NCBI RefSeq assembly: GCF_002954585.1
Contig: NZ_MSCI01000002.1
Coordinates: 1,466,089-1,530,088, forward strand
Reading direction: 5' to 3'
From: Vibrio chagasii
Lineage (GTDB): Bacteria; Pseudomonadota; Gammaproteobacteria; Enterobacterales; Vibrionaceae
Length of the DNA stretch: 64,000 nt
The stretch's first letter is position 1, and each line of letters starts with the position of its first letter. A program made the position numbers and the translations under genes. Below are positions 45,366 through 54,368 of the stretch, one piece after another. Below the pieces are notes generated by a model, which was given only the letters and a program-made list of their open reading frames with translations, was not told where the DNA came from and did no database searches.

Positions 45366-45718
45366 AGCACATCCTTGGTCTATGGGGATTACGATTTAGT
45401 TTACGTGTTAAGCGAGGCTGTATCTATCGTTATATCAGCTAAAGCGGAGAGGATGTTCTTAATTTAAGCAGTTTAAACCGACATTTTCTCAATTTGAGAA
45501 TCAAAAAGACTAACAGATTGTACTTCGTTAGCCATGACAACAAAGAATCAATAACTTACGTTTTGGCACCCTTTATGCTTTATCTAAAGTACTTGTCAAT
45601 CTCTCCATTGATAAGTACCCATACAGTGAACACCCACACTGTTAGCTACAAAATGCAACACCAAGCAACACAACCGGTTGAAAAAAGTAAAGCTCAGTAA
45701 ATTGATTTAGGAGGTGCG
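45366..45718. other. Intergenic with dyads
   Basis: About 350 bp. Contains TTTCTCAATTTGAGAA (45485-45500) and ACAGTGAACACCCACACTGT (45624-45643), both palindromic and operator-like. A 68-codon frame from TTG 45494 looks non-coding. Confidence 0.45.
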
Positions 45719-45808
45719 ATGATTCCAAACTCAAGCAAAAGGAAACCAAATAAATCAAGCAAGAAAGCTAGCAAAAAGGTAAGGAAAATCCCACTGTCCT
45801 TCACCTAA
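45719..45808 (+). CDS. 29-aa basic micro-ORF, hypothetical
   Basis: ATG preceded by TTAGGAGGTGCG, an ideal Shine-Dalgarno at proper distance, and followed 20 bp after the stop by a terminator. The product MIPNSSKRKPNKSSKKASKK plus RKIPLSFT is strongly basic. Expression looks plausible from signals alone; function unknown, perhaps nucleic-acid-binding or antimicrobial-like. Confidence 0.45.
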   Translation: MIPNSSKRKPNKSSKKASKKVRKIPLSFT

Positions 45809-45827
45809 AATTTGCGAAGAAAGTAGC

Positions 45828-45857
45828 AAGCCCGTCGCCCAACGGGCTTTGTTATTT
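45828..45857 (+). terminator. Terminator after the micro-ORF
   Basis: Stem AAGCCCGT / ACGGGCTT with T-rich tail (TTGTTATTTTT). Confidence 0.75.
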
Positions 45858-46093
45858 TTGGGGTTTTGAGTTTTTAAATCATATCAACACAAGATTTCAT
45901 TGGCTCATTAAAATCTCAATAGTTAGACAATCAGTTCATTTTAAAGCCATTCCGCCGCCCAAAAATCAAGCATTGGCTCACTTGTCATACTCCGTAGACT
46001 TAGCCTTATATTTCAAAAGCTTATGAGTAACTAGGGTTTATTTACTCTCGAATCCTAGTTGTTAGTATCGCCCCATTAACCATTAGGGGATTT

Positions 46094-46579
46094 ATGAAGA
46101 ACAAAGGCTTTACATTAATCGAGCTAGTCGCCGTAATCGCTGTTTTAGGCATTATCGCTGTGGCAGCAGCACCGCGCTTTTTGAACATCAAGTCTGACGC
46201 AACCATAGCCACTCTCGATGGGTTCATTGGAGCCTTCAACGCAACCAATGAAATAGTCATGGGCAAAGCAACCATTGAAGGTTTAGAGAATGAAAAGCTC
46301 GCGCAATTCTCGGACCAAGATATATGGATTCAATGGGGCGCTATTGCATTAGATTCTGACAATATCAAAAACGCGATGCAGACTGATGACTATCAGTTGC
46401 TCAGCTATGGACCGAAATTCAACCCAACCCTCATAGTCTACACGGGCAGAGAAAGGCAATTTAGAGAGCTAAAGAGCTATAACTGTTTTGTTCAATTCAC
46501 TAGGTCTTACACGTTAGATCAAACCCAACTCATCAACATCGGCGATCTGACAATCAATAAATTCTATGACGGGTGTTAA
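46094..46579 (+). CDS. Lone type IV prepilin-like protein (MshA-type)
   Basis: 161 aa. Class III/type IVa prepilin leader MKNKGFTLIELVAVIAVLGIIAVAAAPRF: cleavage by prepilin peptidase after G5, N-methyl-Phe, Glu at +5. The C-terminal domain has one cysteine pair (SYNCFVQF ... YDGC) framing a D-region loop. No pilus assembly genes lie nearby, so it would be an accessory or minor pilin served by machinery elsewhere. Ribosome site AGGGGA. Confidence 0.88.
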   Translation: MKNKGFTLIELVAVIAVLGIIAVAAAPRFLNIKSDATIATLDGFIGAFNATNEIVMGKATIEGLENEKLAQFSDQDIWIQWGAIALDSDNIKNAMQTDDYQLLSYGPKFNPTLIVYTGRERQFRELKSYNCFVQFTRSYTLDQTQLINIGDLTINKFYDGC

Positions 46580-46799
46580 TCTCTTAACTTGAAAATCTAT
46601 TACGTTCATTATGTTGCCTAATCTCTTTAAGCCCGTATACGCGGACTTTTTTGTTCCCACGACACAACTTTCCTATAGCGAACGCCTATCGCTCGTATCT
46701 AATTTGCACGTGCCTTCACATTAAAGGCGAACAAGTTTTCGTCATTGAACAAGAAGGTTTAAATTGAAACAGTGACTTAGGTAAACGTTAGGGATAGTT

Positions 46800-47495
46800 A
46801 TGAGCATTTCTGGAGATAAGACATCAATCATAGTGGCTGGTGCTACCGGGCTAATTGGTCATCATGTGATGAATCTGCTCATCAACGAGCCTGCGATACA
46901 GCACATTTACGCTTTATCCCGAAGAGCACTCGATTCACAGTTCCACTCAGAAAAACTCCACACGCTGATTCATAGTGATCTGCAAGTCACCAGCTGGGAC
47001 GATACCAAAACCACACCCCACCTTGGGATCATCTGCTTAGGCACCACCAAGAAAAAGGCAGGCTCGAAAGAAGCATTACGAAAGGTAGATGTTGAACTTG
47101 TCAGTCAAGTAGCTCAGTCGATGAAGTTCTTGGGAGTGCAACGGGTCGCGGTCGTATCAAGCTATGGAGCATCCGTCGATTCCTATTCACACTACCTCAA
47201 ATGCAAAGGTCAAATGGAGCAGAACTTAAAGCGTATCGGCTTCAAGCAACTCTTCATTGCACGTCCAGGGCCATTGGTTGGCGAGCGAGAAGAACCAAGA
47301 GCCGACGAAAAACTGCTACAAAGCGTGTTTCCACTTCTGTCGCCTTTTATGTTTGGGAAATTCAAAAACCTACGCCCTATCCAATCAAAAGATGTCGCTC
47401 AGGCCATGTTGTTCCGATTGTTCGAAAATAATTTCCAAAATATCGAAATTTACTCATCCAATGACATGCTCAATTTATTGGCAAAATATCGCTAA
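46800..47495 (+). CDS. NAD(P)-binding Rossmann protein (SDR/NmrA-like)
   Basis: 231 aa. Dinucleotide site VAGATGLIGHHVMNLLI (GxTGxxG), LSRRALD after strand 2, VVSSYGAS and a Y-x3-K (SHYLKCKGQMEQNL) at the expected position. Similar to the HTATIP2/YbjT-like atypical SDRs. Single gene. Substrate unknown; it could be a quinone or isomerase-type oxidoreductase. Confidence 0.82.
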   Translation: MSISGDKTSIIVAGATGLIGHHVMNLLINEPAIQHIYALSRRALDSQFHSEKLHTLIHSDLQVTSWDDTKTTPHLGIICLGTTKKKAGSKEALRKVDVELVSQVAQSMKFLGVQRVAVVSSYGASVDSYSHYLKCKGQMEQNLKRIGFKQLFIARPGPLVGEREEPRADEKLLQSVFPLLSPFMFGKFKNLRPIQSKDVAQAMLFRLFENNFQNIEIYSSNDMLNLLAKYR

Positions 47496-47680
47496 AAAGC
47501 TCATCTATTCACCATAATGTTGTTTATCCACTCATACCATTCAGTGGATATTACCTATCGTTCTATTTAATTACTTTTCCTTATTTTACGTTTTGTTACA
47601 GGTCGCTACTGTAGCTAACAGTATTTGCGCCCATATATCCAAGTAATCTATCAATTTAAAGAAACTCATAAGGAAAACAA

Positions 47681-49054
47681 ATGTCACTTTCAGCTATCGC
47701 TGCCTTAGCGGTATTCACTGGTATCCTCTTCTTTCTCCACGGACAGCAGAAAAAAGAAAACACGTTATCGCGCTTAGTTCTATTAGGTTTAGTTTTTGGT
47801 AGTGCTTTTGGTCTTGGCCTTCAGTTGCTATTTGGTGAAGGTAACCCTGTAATCAAAGAAACACTAGACTGGGTAAACATTGTCGGTCGTGGTTACGTTG
47901 GCCTACTGAAAATGGTGATCATGCCATTAGTATTGGTTTCAATGATTGCTGCAGTAGTGAAACTTGAGAAAGGCGGTTCACTGGGCAAAATTTCTGGCAT
48001 CACGATTTCTGTATTACTTGCGACAACGGCAATCTCTGCGATTGTAGGTATTGTTGTGACTCAAGCATTTGGCCTATCTGCTGAAGGTTTAACAGAAGGT
48101 GCTCGCGAAACAGCGCGTATCGCAACACTAGAAAGCCGCATTGGTACGGTTGCGGATCTAACGATTCCACAAATGCTGGTTAGCTTCATTCCAACCAACC
48201 CATTTGCAGACCTAACCGGTGCTCGCTCTACATCTATCATCGCGGTTGTTATCTTTGGTGTGCTAACGGGTATTGCAGGTCGCAAAGTAATGGCAGAGAA
48301 AGAAGAGCTAGAATCTCCAATTCGTACGTTCGTTGAAGCCGCTCAATCTATCGTGATGCGCTTAGTTAAGATGATCATGGCACTAACGCCATACGGCATC
48401 GCAGCGTTAATGGCGAAAGTAGTTGCAACATCAAGCGCTTCTGACATTTTAAGCCTGCTTGGTTTCATCGTAGCGTCTTACGTTGCAATTCTGCTGATGT
48501 TCGTTGTTCACGGTGTGTTAGTTTCTTTTGTTGGCGTAAACCCAAAAGAGTACTTCCAAAAAATCTGGCCTGTTCTAACGTTCGCTTTCACTTCGCGTAG
48601 TTCTGCAGCAACGATTCCACTGAACGTTGAAGCTCAAATCACGAAACTAAACGTGCCACCAGCAATTGCTAACTTATCAGCTTCTTTCGGTGCGACAATT
48701 GGTCAAAACGGTTGTGCGGGTATCTACCCTGCAATGCTAGCAGTGATGGTTGCACCTACGGTTGGCATCGACCCTATGGACATCAACTTCATCCTGTCTC
48801 TAATTGCAATCATTACAGTGAGCTCTTTCGGTATCGCAGGTGTAGGTGGTGGTGCAACGTTCGCAGCACTTATTGTACTGCCAGCGATGGGTCTGCCAGT
48901 AACAATCGCAGCACTGCTTATCTCGATCGAACCACTTATCGACATGGCTCGTACCGCGCTTAACGTATCTGGTGCAATGACAGCCGGTACGATCACAAGT
49001 CGCCTGTTAGGTAAGAAAGACAAGCAACAAGATTTGGAACAAGCGAACGCTTAA
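47681..49054 (+). CDS. tcyP: L-cystine:cation symporter TcyP-like (DAACS)
   Basis: 457 aa, eight TM helices plus two re-entrant loops. TFAFTSRSSAATIPLNVEAQ (HP1 serine-rich motif) and SASFGATIGQNGCAGIYPAMLAVMVAP (NG motif) are near-identical to E. coli YdjN/TcyP. It imports cystine in the inner membrane. Strong terminator downstream; monocistronic. Confidence 0.92.
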   Translation: MSLSAIAALAVFTGILFFLHGQQKKENTLSRLVLLGLVFGSAFGLGLQLLFGEGNPVIKETLDWVNIVGRGYVGLLKMVIMPLVLVSMIAAVVKLEKGGSLGKISGITISVLLATTAISAIVGIVVTQAFGLSAEGLTEGARETARIATLESRIGTVADLTIPQMLVSFIPTNPFADLTGARSTSIIAVVIFGVLTGIAGRKVMAEKEELESPIRTFVEAAQSIVMRLVKMIMALTPYGIAALMAKVVATSSASDILSLLGFIVASYVAILLMFVVHGVLVSFVGVNPKEYFQKIWPVLTFAFTSRSSAATIPLNVEAQITKLNVPPAIANLSASFGATIGQNGCAGIYPAMLAVMVAPTVGIDPMDINFILSLIAIITVSSFGIAGVGGGATFAALIVLPAMGLPVTIAALLISIEPLIDMARTALNVSGAMTAGTITSRLLGKKDKQQDLEQANA

Positions 49055-49080
49055 TTCTGAATCAAACTGCTCGACCAAAA

Positions 49081-49107
49081 AAACCGATGCTCATGCATCG
49101 GTTTTTT
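49081..49107 (+). terminator. Terminator of tcyP
   Basis: Stem AAACCGATGC / GCATCGGTTT, loop TCAT, tail TTTTT. Confidence 0.9.
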
Positions 49108-49264
49108 ATTGTCTATTTGGTGCCGGAGTTGCTTTTTAAATGTTAAGCGTGCATTTGTTCAATAATACAATGGGTTATCTGGAATGATTTTATAAAAATG
49201 ATATATGATGCACCACTTCAAACATAGCGTTTACCCATAGCAAAAGTTCGATAACAGGATTCCA

Positions 49265-50026
49265 ATGAGCTTTATTATACTTTTACTTCTTCTATTATTC
49301 GTTTTCACGACTCGTTTACTTCAGTGGCGAAAAACCTCTTATTTTCTCTCCTTTGTTCTCTTATCGTCATTTGTGCTGATTGGTACGGGGTCAATTCCTC
49401 GTTATTTATTAGATGATCTACAAGCAAATTACGAAAGTAAACCAGATATACAATGGGCCGATAATAATGCAATTGTTCTTCTCGGTGCTGGCACTCAGTT
49501 TATTCAAAGCACACAAGGTTTCGAACCAACATTTTTCTCTTATGGCCGAATCAGTGAAACGGCAAGCCAATATAAAGATTGTGCAAAATCGGGCACAAAG
49601 TGCAAAGTAATCATCAGTGGTGGCGATGCACAAGGCAATGGCGTAACAGAAGCGGAAATTTACGAGCAACAATTGCTGAGACTTGGTGTACCAAAAGCTG
49701 ACATCATCCAAGAGCCAAACAGCGTGAATACATGGAAAAATGCACAGCTAACCAGCGACCTGATGAAGCACCACCAATTCAACAACATTATTCTGGTTTC
49801 ATCTGGCCTACATATTCGCCGCAGTGAGCTTTATTTCAACCACTTCGGATTAGAGGTAATTCCGGTTAGATCCGATTACATGGCGGCTCAGGTTTCATGG
49901 CTTCCTTTATGGTACAACTTTGCTGTAACTGACTTCGCACTGCACGAGCAAATCGGTTTTGCGAGGTACAATATCTACAACTTTATGGGTTGGAACAGCA
50001 AACGCGAGAAGCCTGGTGATGCATAA
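49265..50026 (+). CDS. YdcF/ElyC-family membrane protein (DUF218)
   Basis: 253 aa. Two N-terminal membrane spans (IILLLLLLFVFTTRLL; YFLSFVLLSSFVLIGTG), then a periplasmic DUF218 domain: AIVLLGAGTQF, VIISGGDAQGNGVTEAEIYEQQLLRLGVPKADII and HHQFNNIILVSSGLHIRRSELYFN. Family members SanA/ElyC affect envelope integrity and polysaccharide lipid-carrier flux. Followed by a terminator. Confidence 0.88.
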   Translation: MSFIILLLLLLFVFTTRLLQWRKTSYFLSFVLLSSFVLIGTGSIPRYLLDDLQANYESKPDIQWADNNAIVLLGAGTQFIQSTQGFEPTFFSYGRISETASQYKDCAKSGTKCKVIISGGDAQGNGVTEAEIYEQQLLRLGVPKADIIQEPNSVNTWKNAQLTSDLMKHHQFNNIILVSSGLHIRRSELYFNHFGLEVIPVRSDYMAAQVSWLPLWYNFAVTDFALHEQIGFARYNIYNFMGWNSKREKPGDA

Positions 50027-50080
50027 CGCATTACTCTTTGGTTACCGATAAAGCTCTAACTAGAGTAATCAAATAGATGA

Positions 50081-50120
50081 AAATGCAGCGACGACACTAG
50101 GGTTATCGCTGCATTTTTTT
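50081..50120 (+). terminator. Terminator of the YdcF-like gene
   Basis: 11-bp stem AAATGCAGCGA / TCGCTGCATTT and tail of T. Confidence 0.88.
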
Positions 50121-50405
50121 ATGCCAGTGATACTCCAAAGTTAAACTATCTCCCTTCAATTTCTAGACTCTTCAACACTCGTCACTTTCTAATACAACCT
50201 ATTTACTCATCAAAATAGAATACAAAAAGTAAAAGCTTTATCAAGCAACGCTCACCCAACTGTAAGGCTATGAAATATATATGGATTTATTTTCAATTCA
50301 TTTCAGTATTTTTGCGTTCCTTTTATGTGACAGAGTACACGCCGCTAGGAGCCCTCGGCTTCAAAATAATACATATAAAAAATATCTAATAAAAATAGCC
50401 AAACA
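50121..50405. other. Aerolysin upstream region
   Basis: 285 bp, AT-rich, presumably the toxin promoter. TTATGTGACAGAGTACACG (50324-50342) resembles half of a CRP-type site but is not convincing. Confidence 0.4.
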
Positions 50406-50426
50406 ATGGCCATTAGGAACTCATTC

Positions 50427-51899
50427 ATGTTCAACGTCAGTAAAACTGTACTAATTAGCGCTGCCATATCGTTAACGCCTCATTCCGTTAACGCAAAGAT
50501 CTACTCAGACCAAGTCGTGTTAGACAAGCTTGGCGAGGATAGTTGTCGTCATGACTATCGCCCACTTAATTACTCAGAAGCACAGGAGCACAAAGCGGCC
50601 CTCGTTTCTCGAATGAACATTTGGGATATCATCGGTCTTCAAGATGATTGGGTGATCATGGGCTCTGGCTATCACGGCCTTATCAAGCATGGTCAGCCAA
50701 ATGACAAAACCTGGTGTTACCCTAATAAACCTGAAGCGGGCTTACCATACTATGAAGCACACGCTATCCAGGAAAACAGTAACCTCGAAGTACAGAGAGC
50801 CTTAGTCAACGACAATGCGAACTTCGTTAGACCATTAGCCTACCTAGCAAACAATCTTGGTTATGCGTGGGTGGGCGGCGATAACGGGCGCTACGTTGGT
50901 CAAGATATGGGGATCAATCAAGTTCACAGCGGTTGGGAAATTAAAGGGAATAGTAATGGAAGCTGTTCAGGTGACCGTTGCAATGAGAAAACGACGATTA
51001 AAGTCGATAACTTCTCCTACACACTTGATACTCAAGGGTTCTCGTACGGCACCGTTAAAGAGACAGACCAAGAGCTGATCAACACCCTTTCCGCTTATGC
51101 AATCAACGAGACAGATGAGCCGAAGCAGGTCATCGTCGATCTTCATTTTTTACAATCAACACAGTGGAACAAGACCAATCGTTTTGATCTCGCGGACGTT
51201 GTTACTCTCGACGAGGACTTTCACTGGCCTCAAGCAGGAAAAACCGATGTTCGAGTGGTGTTAGAAAAAGGCCAACATTTCGCCGACATCAATAGTGGAC
51301 AGCGTTCAGAGGCGAGTGAGCTGCAAGCCATCTTAACGGTACCCGCCCGTTCAGTATTACCATTTAGAGTTGAGTTCTTGCGCTCTACTATCTCTTACCC
51401 TTATCGCATCAAAGCTAATATGAGTTACGACGTAAACTTCACAGGCTTTCTTCGCTATAGTGGTAATGCGTTAGTTTCACACCCGACTAACCGTCCAACC
51501 GTTTCACACACATTTACCATGGGTACCAACAGCGAAGAGCAAGCCAATATTCGCTACCAATGGGACCATCGTTACATTCCTGGTGAGATGAAATGGTGGG
51601 ACTGGAGTTGGGCCATCAACGAATATGGCCTGAGCAGCATGCAATATGCCGCTGGCGCGAGTGTTCGCCCCTTCTACTCTTATGTTTCAGGTCAGTTTAA
51701 TGCCGAGTCACAATACTCTGGGATGATCGATATCGGTGCGGAGCACTCCGTCGATTCATTTGATATCGTGAACATATTAACCAACCACAAAACCTACTAT
51801 GCGGGCGATATAACCGTCGTGACCGATTTCGATCCTGAAGCGCTAAATCGACTCGGTTATCACGATGCCCAGCTAATGATTACTCCAATACAGCACTAA
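50427..51899 (+). CDS. Aerolysin-family pore-forming toxin
   Basis: 490 aa from ATG 50427 (AGGAA upstream; 50406 also possible). Signal peptide to NA23, mature KIYSDQVVLDKLGEDSC. Aerolysin throughout: YRPLNYSEAQ, WVIMGSGYHGLIKHG, YLANNLGYAWVGGDNGRYVGQDM, GSCSGDRCNEKTTIKV, VPARSVLPFRVEF, GFLRYSGNALVSHPTNRP, RYQWDHRYIPGEMKWWDWSW. Four domains including receptor-binding lobe and pore loop. Forms heptameric pores in host membranes. The C-terminal activation loop (KVRRAR in Aeromonas) is not conserved: GAEHSVDSFDIVNIL follows instead. Own terminator downstream. Confidence 0.96.
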   Translation: MFNVSKTVLISAAISLTPHSVNAKIYSDQVVLDKLGEDSCRHDYRPLNYSEAQEHKAALVSRMNIWDIIGLQDDWVIMGSGYHGLIKHGQPNDKTWCYPNKPEAGLPYYEAHAIQENSNLEVQRALVNDNANFVRPLAYLANNLGYAWVGGDNGRYVGQDMGINQVHSGWEIKGNSNGSCSGDRCNEKTTIKVDNFSYTLDTQGFSYGTVKETDQELINTLSAYAINETDEPKQVIVDLHFLQSTQWNKTNRFDLADVVTLDEDFHWPQAGKTDVRVVLEKGQHFADINSGQRSEASELQAILTVPARSVLPFRVEFLRSTISYPYRIKANMSYDVNFTGFLRYSGNALVSHPTNRPTVSHTFTMGTNSEEQANIRYQWDHRYIPGEMKWWDWSWAINEYGLSSMQYAAGASVRPFYSYVSGQFNAESQYSGMIDIGAEHSVDSFDIVNILTNHKTYYAGDITVVTDFDPEALNRLGYHDAQLMITPIQH

Positions 51900-51922
51900 A
51901 AACACATCTGTATCCCAACACT

Positions 51923-51954
51923 AAGCTCATCACTCTGGTGGTGAGCTTTTTTTT
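51923..51954 (+). terminator. Terminator of the aerolysin gene
   Basis: AAGCTCATCAC / GTGGTGAGCTT with eight T. Located inside the long upstream frame of the next ORF, which argues that the next gene starts later, at 52079. Confidence 0.85.
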
Positions 51955-52078
51955 CTTCCATATCCAAAAGCCGAAGCACTTACTCAACAACCGTTCTCGG
52001 CTGGTTTCTCCTGTCGTCAGGAACACTGTTCAAAAAGTACTTTTCCTTCTAACCACCAATGAAAGCCAACATTTAAAT

Positions 52079-54364
52079 ATGACAAAAAAAATCCATTTAT
52101 GGCAATTCGCAGCCATTATTTATAGCCCCATATCCATTGCATTTTGTCTTAGTGACGGCGTCCAAGATACTCAATCATTAGACGAGATTAACCAAAATCG
52201 CATAACGTCATGGGCTCGCGACGAAGTTTATTCAGAGCCACAGTTTGGCATTGCACTAGGCGAACTCGAGCATGATGCTCATGCGAGCTCTTTCTCAGCA
52301 GCTTGGCCACAAACAGAGCAAGCACTCGCGAGCGTCCCGCAAACTTTTGAAAGCCCACTGAGCGAACAAAGTTTATTCAACCGCCTCGGTAAAGCGGGAT
52401 CTTCTACGTTGGAAGTGTTAGGGCCAGTTGGAGATGCAGTCGCAGTAGGGTTTTGGCTCGACAATATGGTGAGTACATTCTCTCAGGAATCCTCTACCCG
52501 CCTTGATGAAGCCGCTTCTGTTTTTTCCATCGTTCCGCTAGTGGGTGATGAGTTAAACCTGTTGTCGAGTGATATAAAGTACTTCGCGGCCAAACAGAAA
52601 ATTGAAGAGTTTGAGCAACAAACACACTACGTATTCGCTAATCACTCATCAGAATTTGCTCGGTTTCACCACAAAAAAGAAGACGCAATTACACTACTCA
52701 ATAAATATGACAATCACGTAAAGCAGAGCGCTTCTATGTATGTCGATCACCTACTCCTACAAGCCGACACCGAGCATCGTCGGCTAGCCTCTGCATATGA
52801 CAGACAACTATCTAAGCAAATGGCACGAATCGATCTCGAGCTTTTGAAATCTCTGGGCCATGTTTCTGTTGATACAAATTTGCACCAACCTTTATGTCAG
52901 GAATCGTATACCTCCCCTAGTAATCTCGAAAACTGCGTTCGTCATCAAGGACCAGCTCGAATTGATGACCTAATCAACAAGTTGAATTCGAGCGCCTATC
53001 ACGAGCTGGCTTTAAAAACACATACCAAGAAAGCAGAGCTTGTCGACATTGCTTTACGTCAGTTGGCAAAACACCGACAACGATTAATCAACCGAGTAAG
53101 TGATAGAGCAAAGCCACACATCACAGCGATGATCAATCAAAGCACGCTCAACCGAGGCACCTTGGAGTTTCAAGTTAGACAAAGTGGATTAAGGGAGTAT
53201 GCAAACGAAGTATGGGGAATAGATTATCTGAGTGAAGAGCAACTTAAAACTGCGACCGTAGAAGTACGCCCTGCCAGGACTTGCTGGGGCATTCCTTCCG
53301 TAGTTCCTGGAGGAGTCCAAGCCTCTCTCGATGCATGCAAAGATTCGGGCGCTCTATACGATACTTATCACCCTAAAAAGGATCCCGAGTTATCCGAACT
53401 TTTAATGAGGAGAGTCGACTTTAATGTTGATCAATACATCGCATCAAAGATTGTTAACGGTTGGCCCGCAGGCCTATTTAGAACTCAGTTGATCAACACG
53501 GCTAACGCCTACATCTCAGGCCAATCATCGAACAAACTGTTTGAGCAACTTGTTTCTGAGCTAGCGCACATCGAAATTCTTCGCTACCAAACACCTCTCA
53601 GCGAATACTTAGAGAGTAAAGGTATTGATAGCTCTGACCCCAACAATCGTAAAAATTGGTATCAAATTAGTCGTTGGTATGAACTGCTATTAACCGAGCG
53701 ACCAAGCGGTGGAGCGTTAGACCAAATCAAACAATATGAAATTTTCAAATATTTAATTCAGCCTCAATTTAAACTTGCTATTTCAATGTCTTACATTCGT
53801 TCTCTAAATTACTCGATACCATTTCCAAGTGTTTACTCTGCAGCAAACCTTAGGTTTTATGCACCTCAAATGGCAGACATACTCGACGACGTGATATCGC
53901 AACCTAGCGCTCAGTTTGAGCGAAACTTCCAAAGAGCTATTGACAGCATAACGGAAAAGGCTCTGAAAGCGACAAGTGCTAACCAACTTCAGTACTTATT
54001 AGGCGATCTTTCTCTCTATCTTCAAATCGCACAGCATCAGCAGTCTGAAGCCAATACTTCATTAGACAGTGCTCATCAGCATCAGCTGTTCAATAGCACG
54101 CTATCAACACTCCATCTGAGTTACCTATCACAAGTTCACCATGACGCCATTGAGTTGCAAATCGGGGGAATCTCAAACCATGAGCTCTGGTCTCACCTTA
54201 CCGAAATCAAAGGTACGTTGAGCCGGGGGGATATTCAGGCGGCAGTAACGCAATTAGGGGCCATCGTTAAAAACAATGACTTTACTATGTTTCCACACAT
54301 CAACCATATGCTGCTCAGAGAACTAGAAGATTGGATTGAAATCCAATTGGCATTAGAGGAATAA
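52079..54364 (+). CDS. Large secreted helical protein with toxin-translocation-like hairpin
   Basis: 761 aa from ATG 52079 (MTKKIHLWQFAAIIY..., signal-like N-terminus); a frame from 51938 crosses the aerolysin terminator and is rejected. Residues ~110-165 hold a hydrophobic hairpin LEVLGPVGDAVAVGFWLDNMV ... RLDEAASVFSIVPLVGDELNLL, with Pro-x-x-Gly-Asp turns like the diphtheria toxin T domain (LSILPGIG, AIPLVGELVDI). The rest is long helices (KAELVDIALRQLAKHRQRLINRV) and a Cys-containing loop (ARTCWGIPS, LDACKDSG). No enzymatic motif. It ends 4 bp before the M91 protease gene: probably one transcription unit. Confidence 0.7.
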   Translation: MTKKIHLWQFAAIIYSPISIAFCLSDGVQDTQSLDEINQNRITSWARDEVYSEPQFGIALGELEHDAHASSFSAAWPQTEQALASVPQTFESPLSEQSLFNRLGKAGSSTLEVLGPVGDAVAVGFWLDNMVSTFSQESSTRLDEAASVFSIVPLVGDELNLLSSDIKYFAAKQKIEEFEQQTHYVFANHSSEFARFHHKKEDAITLLNKYDNHVKQSASMYVDHLLLQADTEHRRLASAYDRQLSKQMARIDLELLKSLGHVSVDTNLHQPLCQESYTSPSNLENCVRHQGPARIDDLINKLNSSAYHELALKTHTKKAELVDIALRQLAKHRQRLINRVSDRAKPHITAMINQSTLNRGTLEFQVRQSGLREYANEVWGIDYLSEEQLKTATVEVRPARTCWGIPSVVPGGVQASLDACKDSGALYDTYHPKKDPELSELLMRRVDFNVDQYIASKIVNGWPAGLFRTQLINTANAYISGQSSNKLFEQLVSELAHIEILRYQTPLSEYLESKGIDSSDPNNRKNWYQISRWYELLLTERPSGGALDQIKQYEIFKYLIQPQFKLAISMSYIRSLNYSIPFPSVYSAANLRFYAPQMADILDDVISQPSAQFERNFQRAIDSITEKALKATSANQLQYLLGDLSLYLQIAQHQQSEANTSLDSAHQHQLFNSTLSTLHLSYLSQVHHDAIELQIGGISNHELWSHLTEIKGTLSRGDIQAAVTQLGAIVKNNDFTMFPHINHMLLRELEDWIEIQLALEE

Positions 54365-54368
54365 GTCT

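Noticed and set aside
45494..45700. 68-codon frame starting at TTG before the micro-ORF
   Set aside because: Weak start, spans two palindromes, repetitive Thr/His-Thr stretch; regulatory DNA more likely.
51938..52078. N-terminal extension of the T-hairpin protein
   Set aside because: Overlaps the aerolysin terminator (run of T encodes FFFF); ATG at 52079 starts a signal-like sequence.
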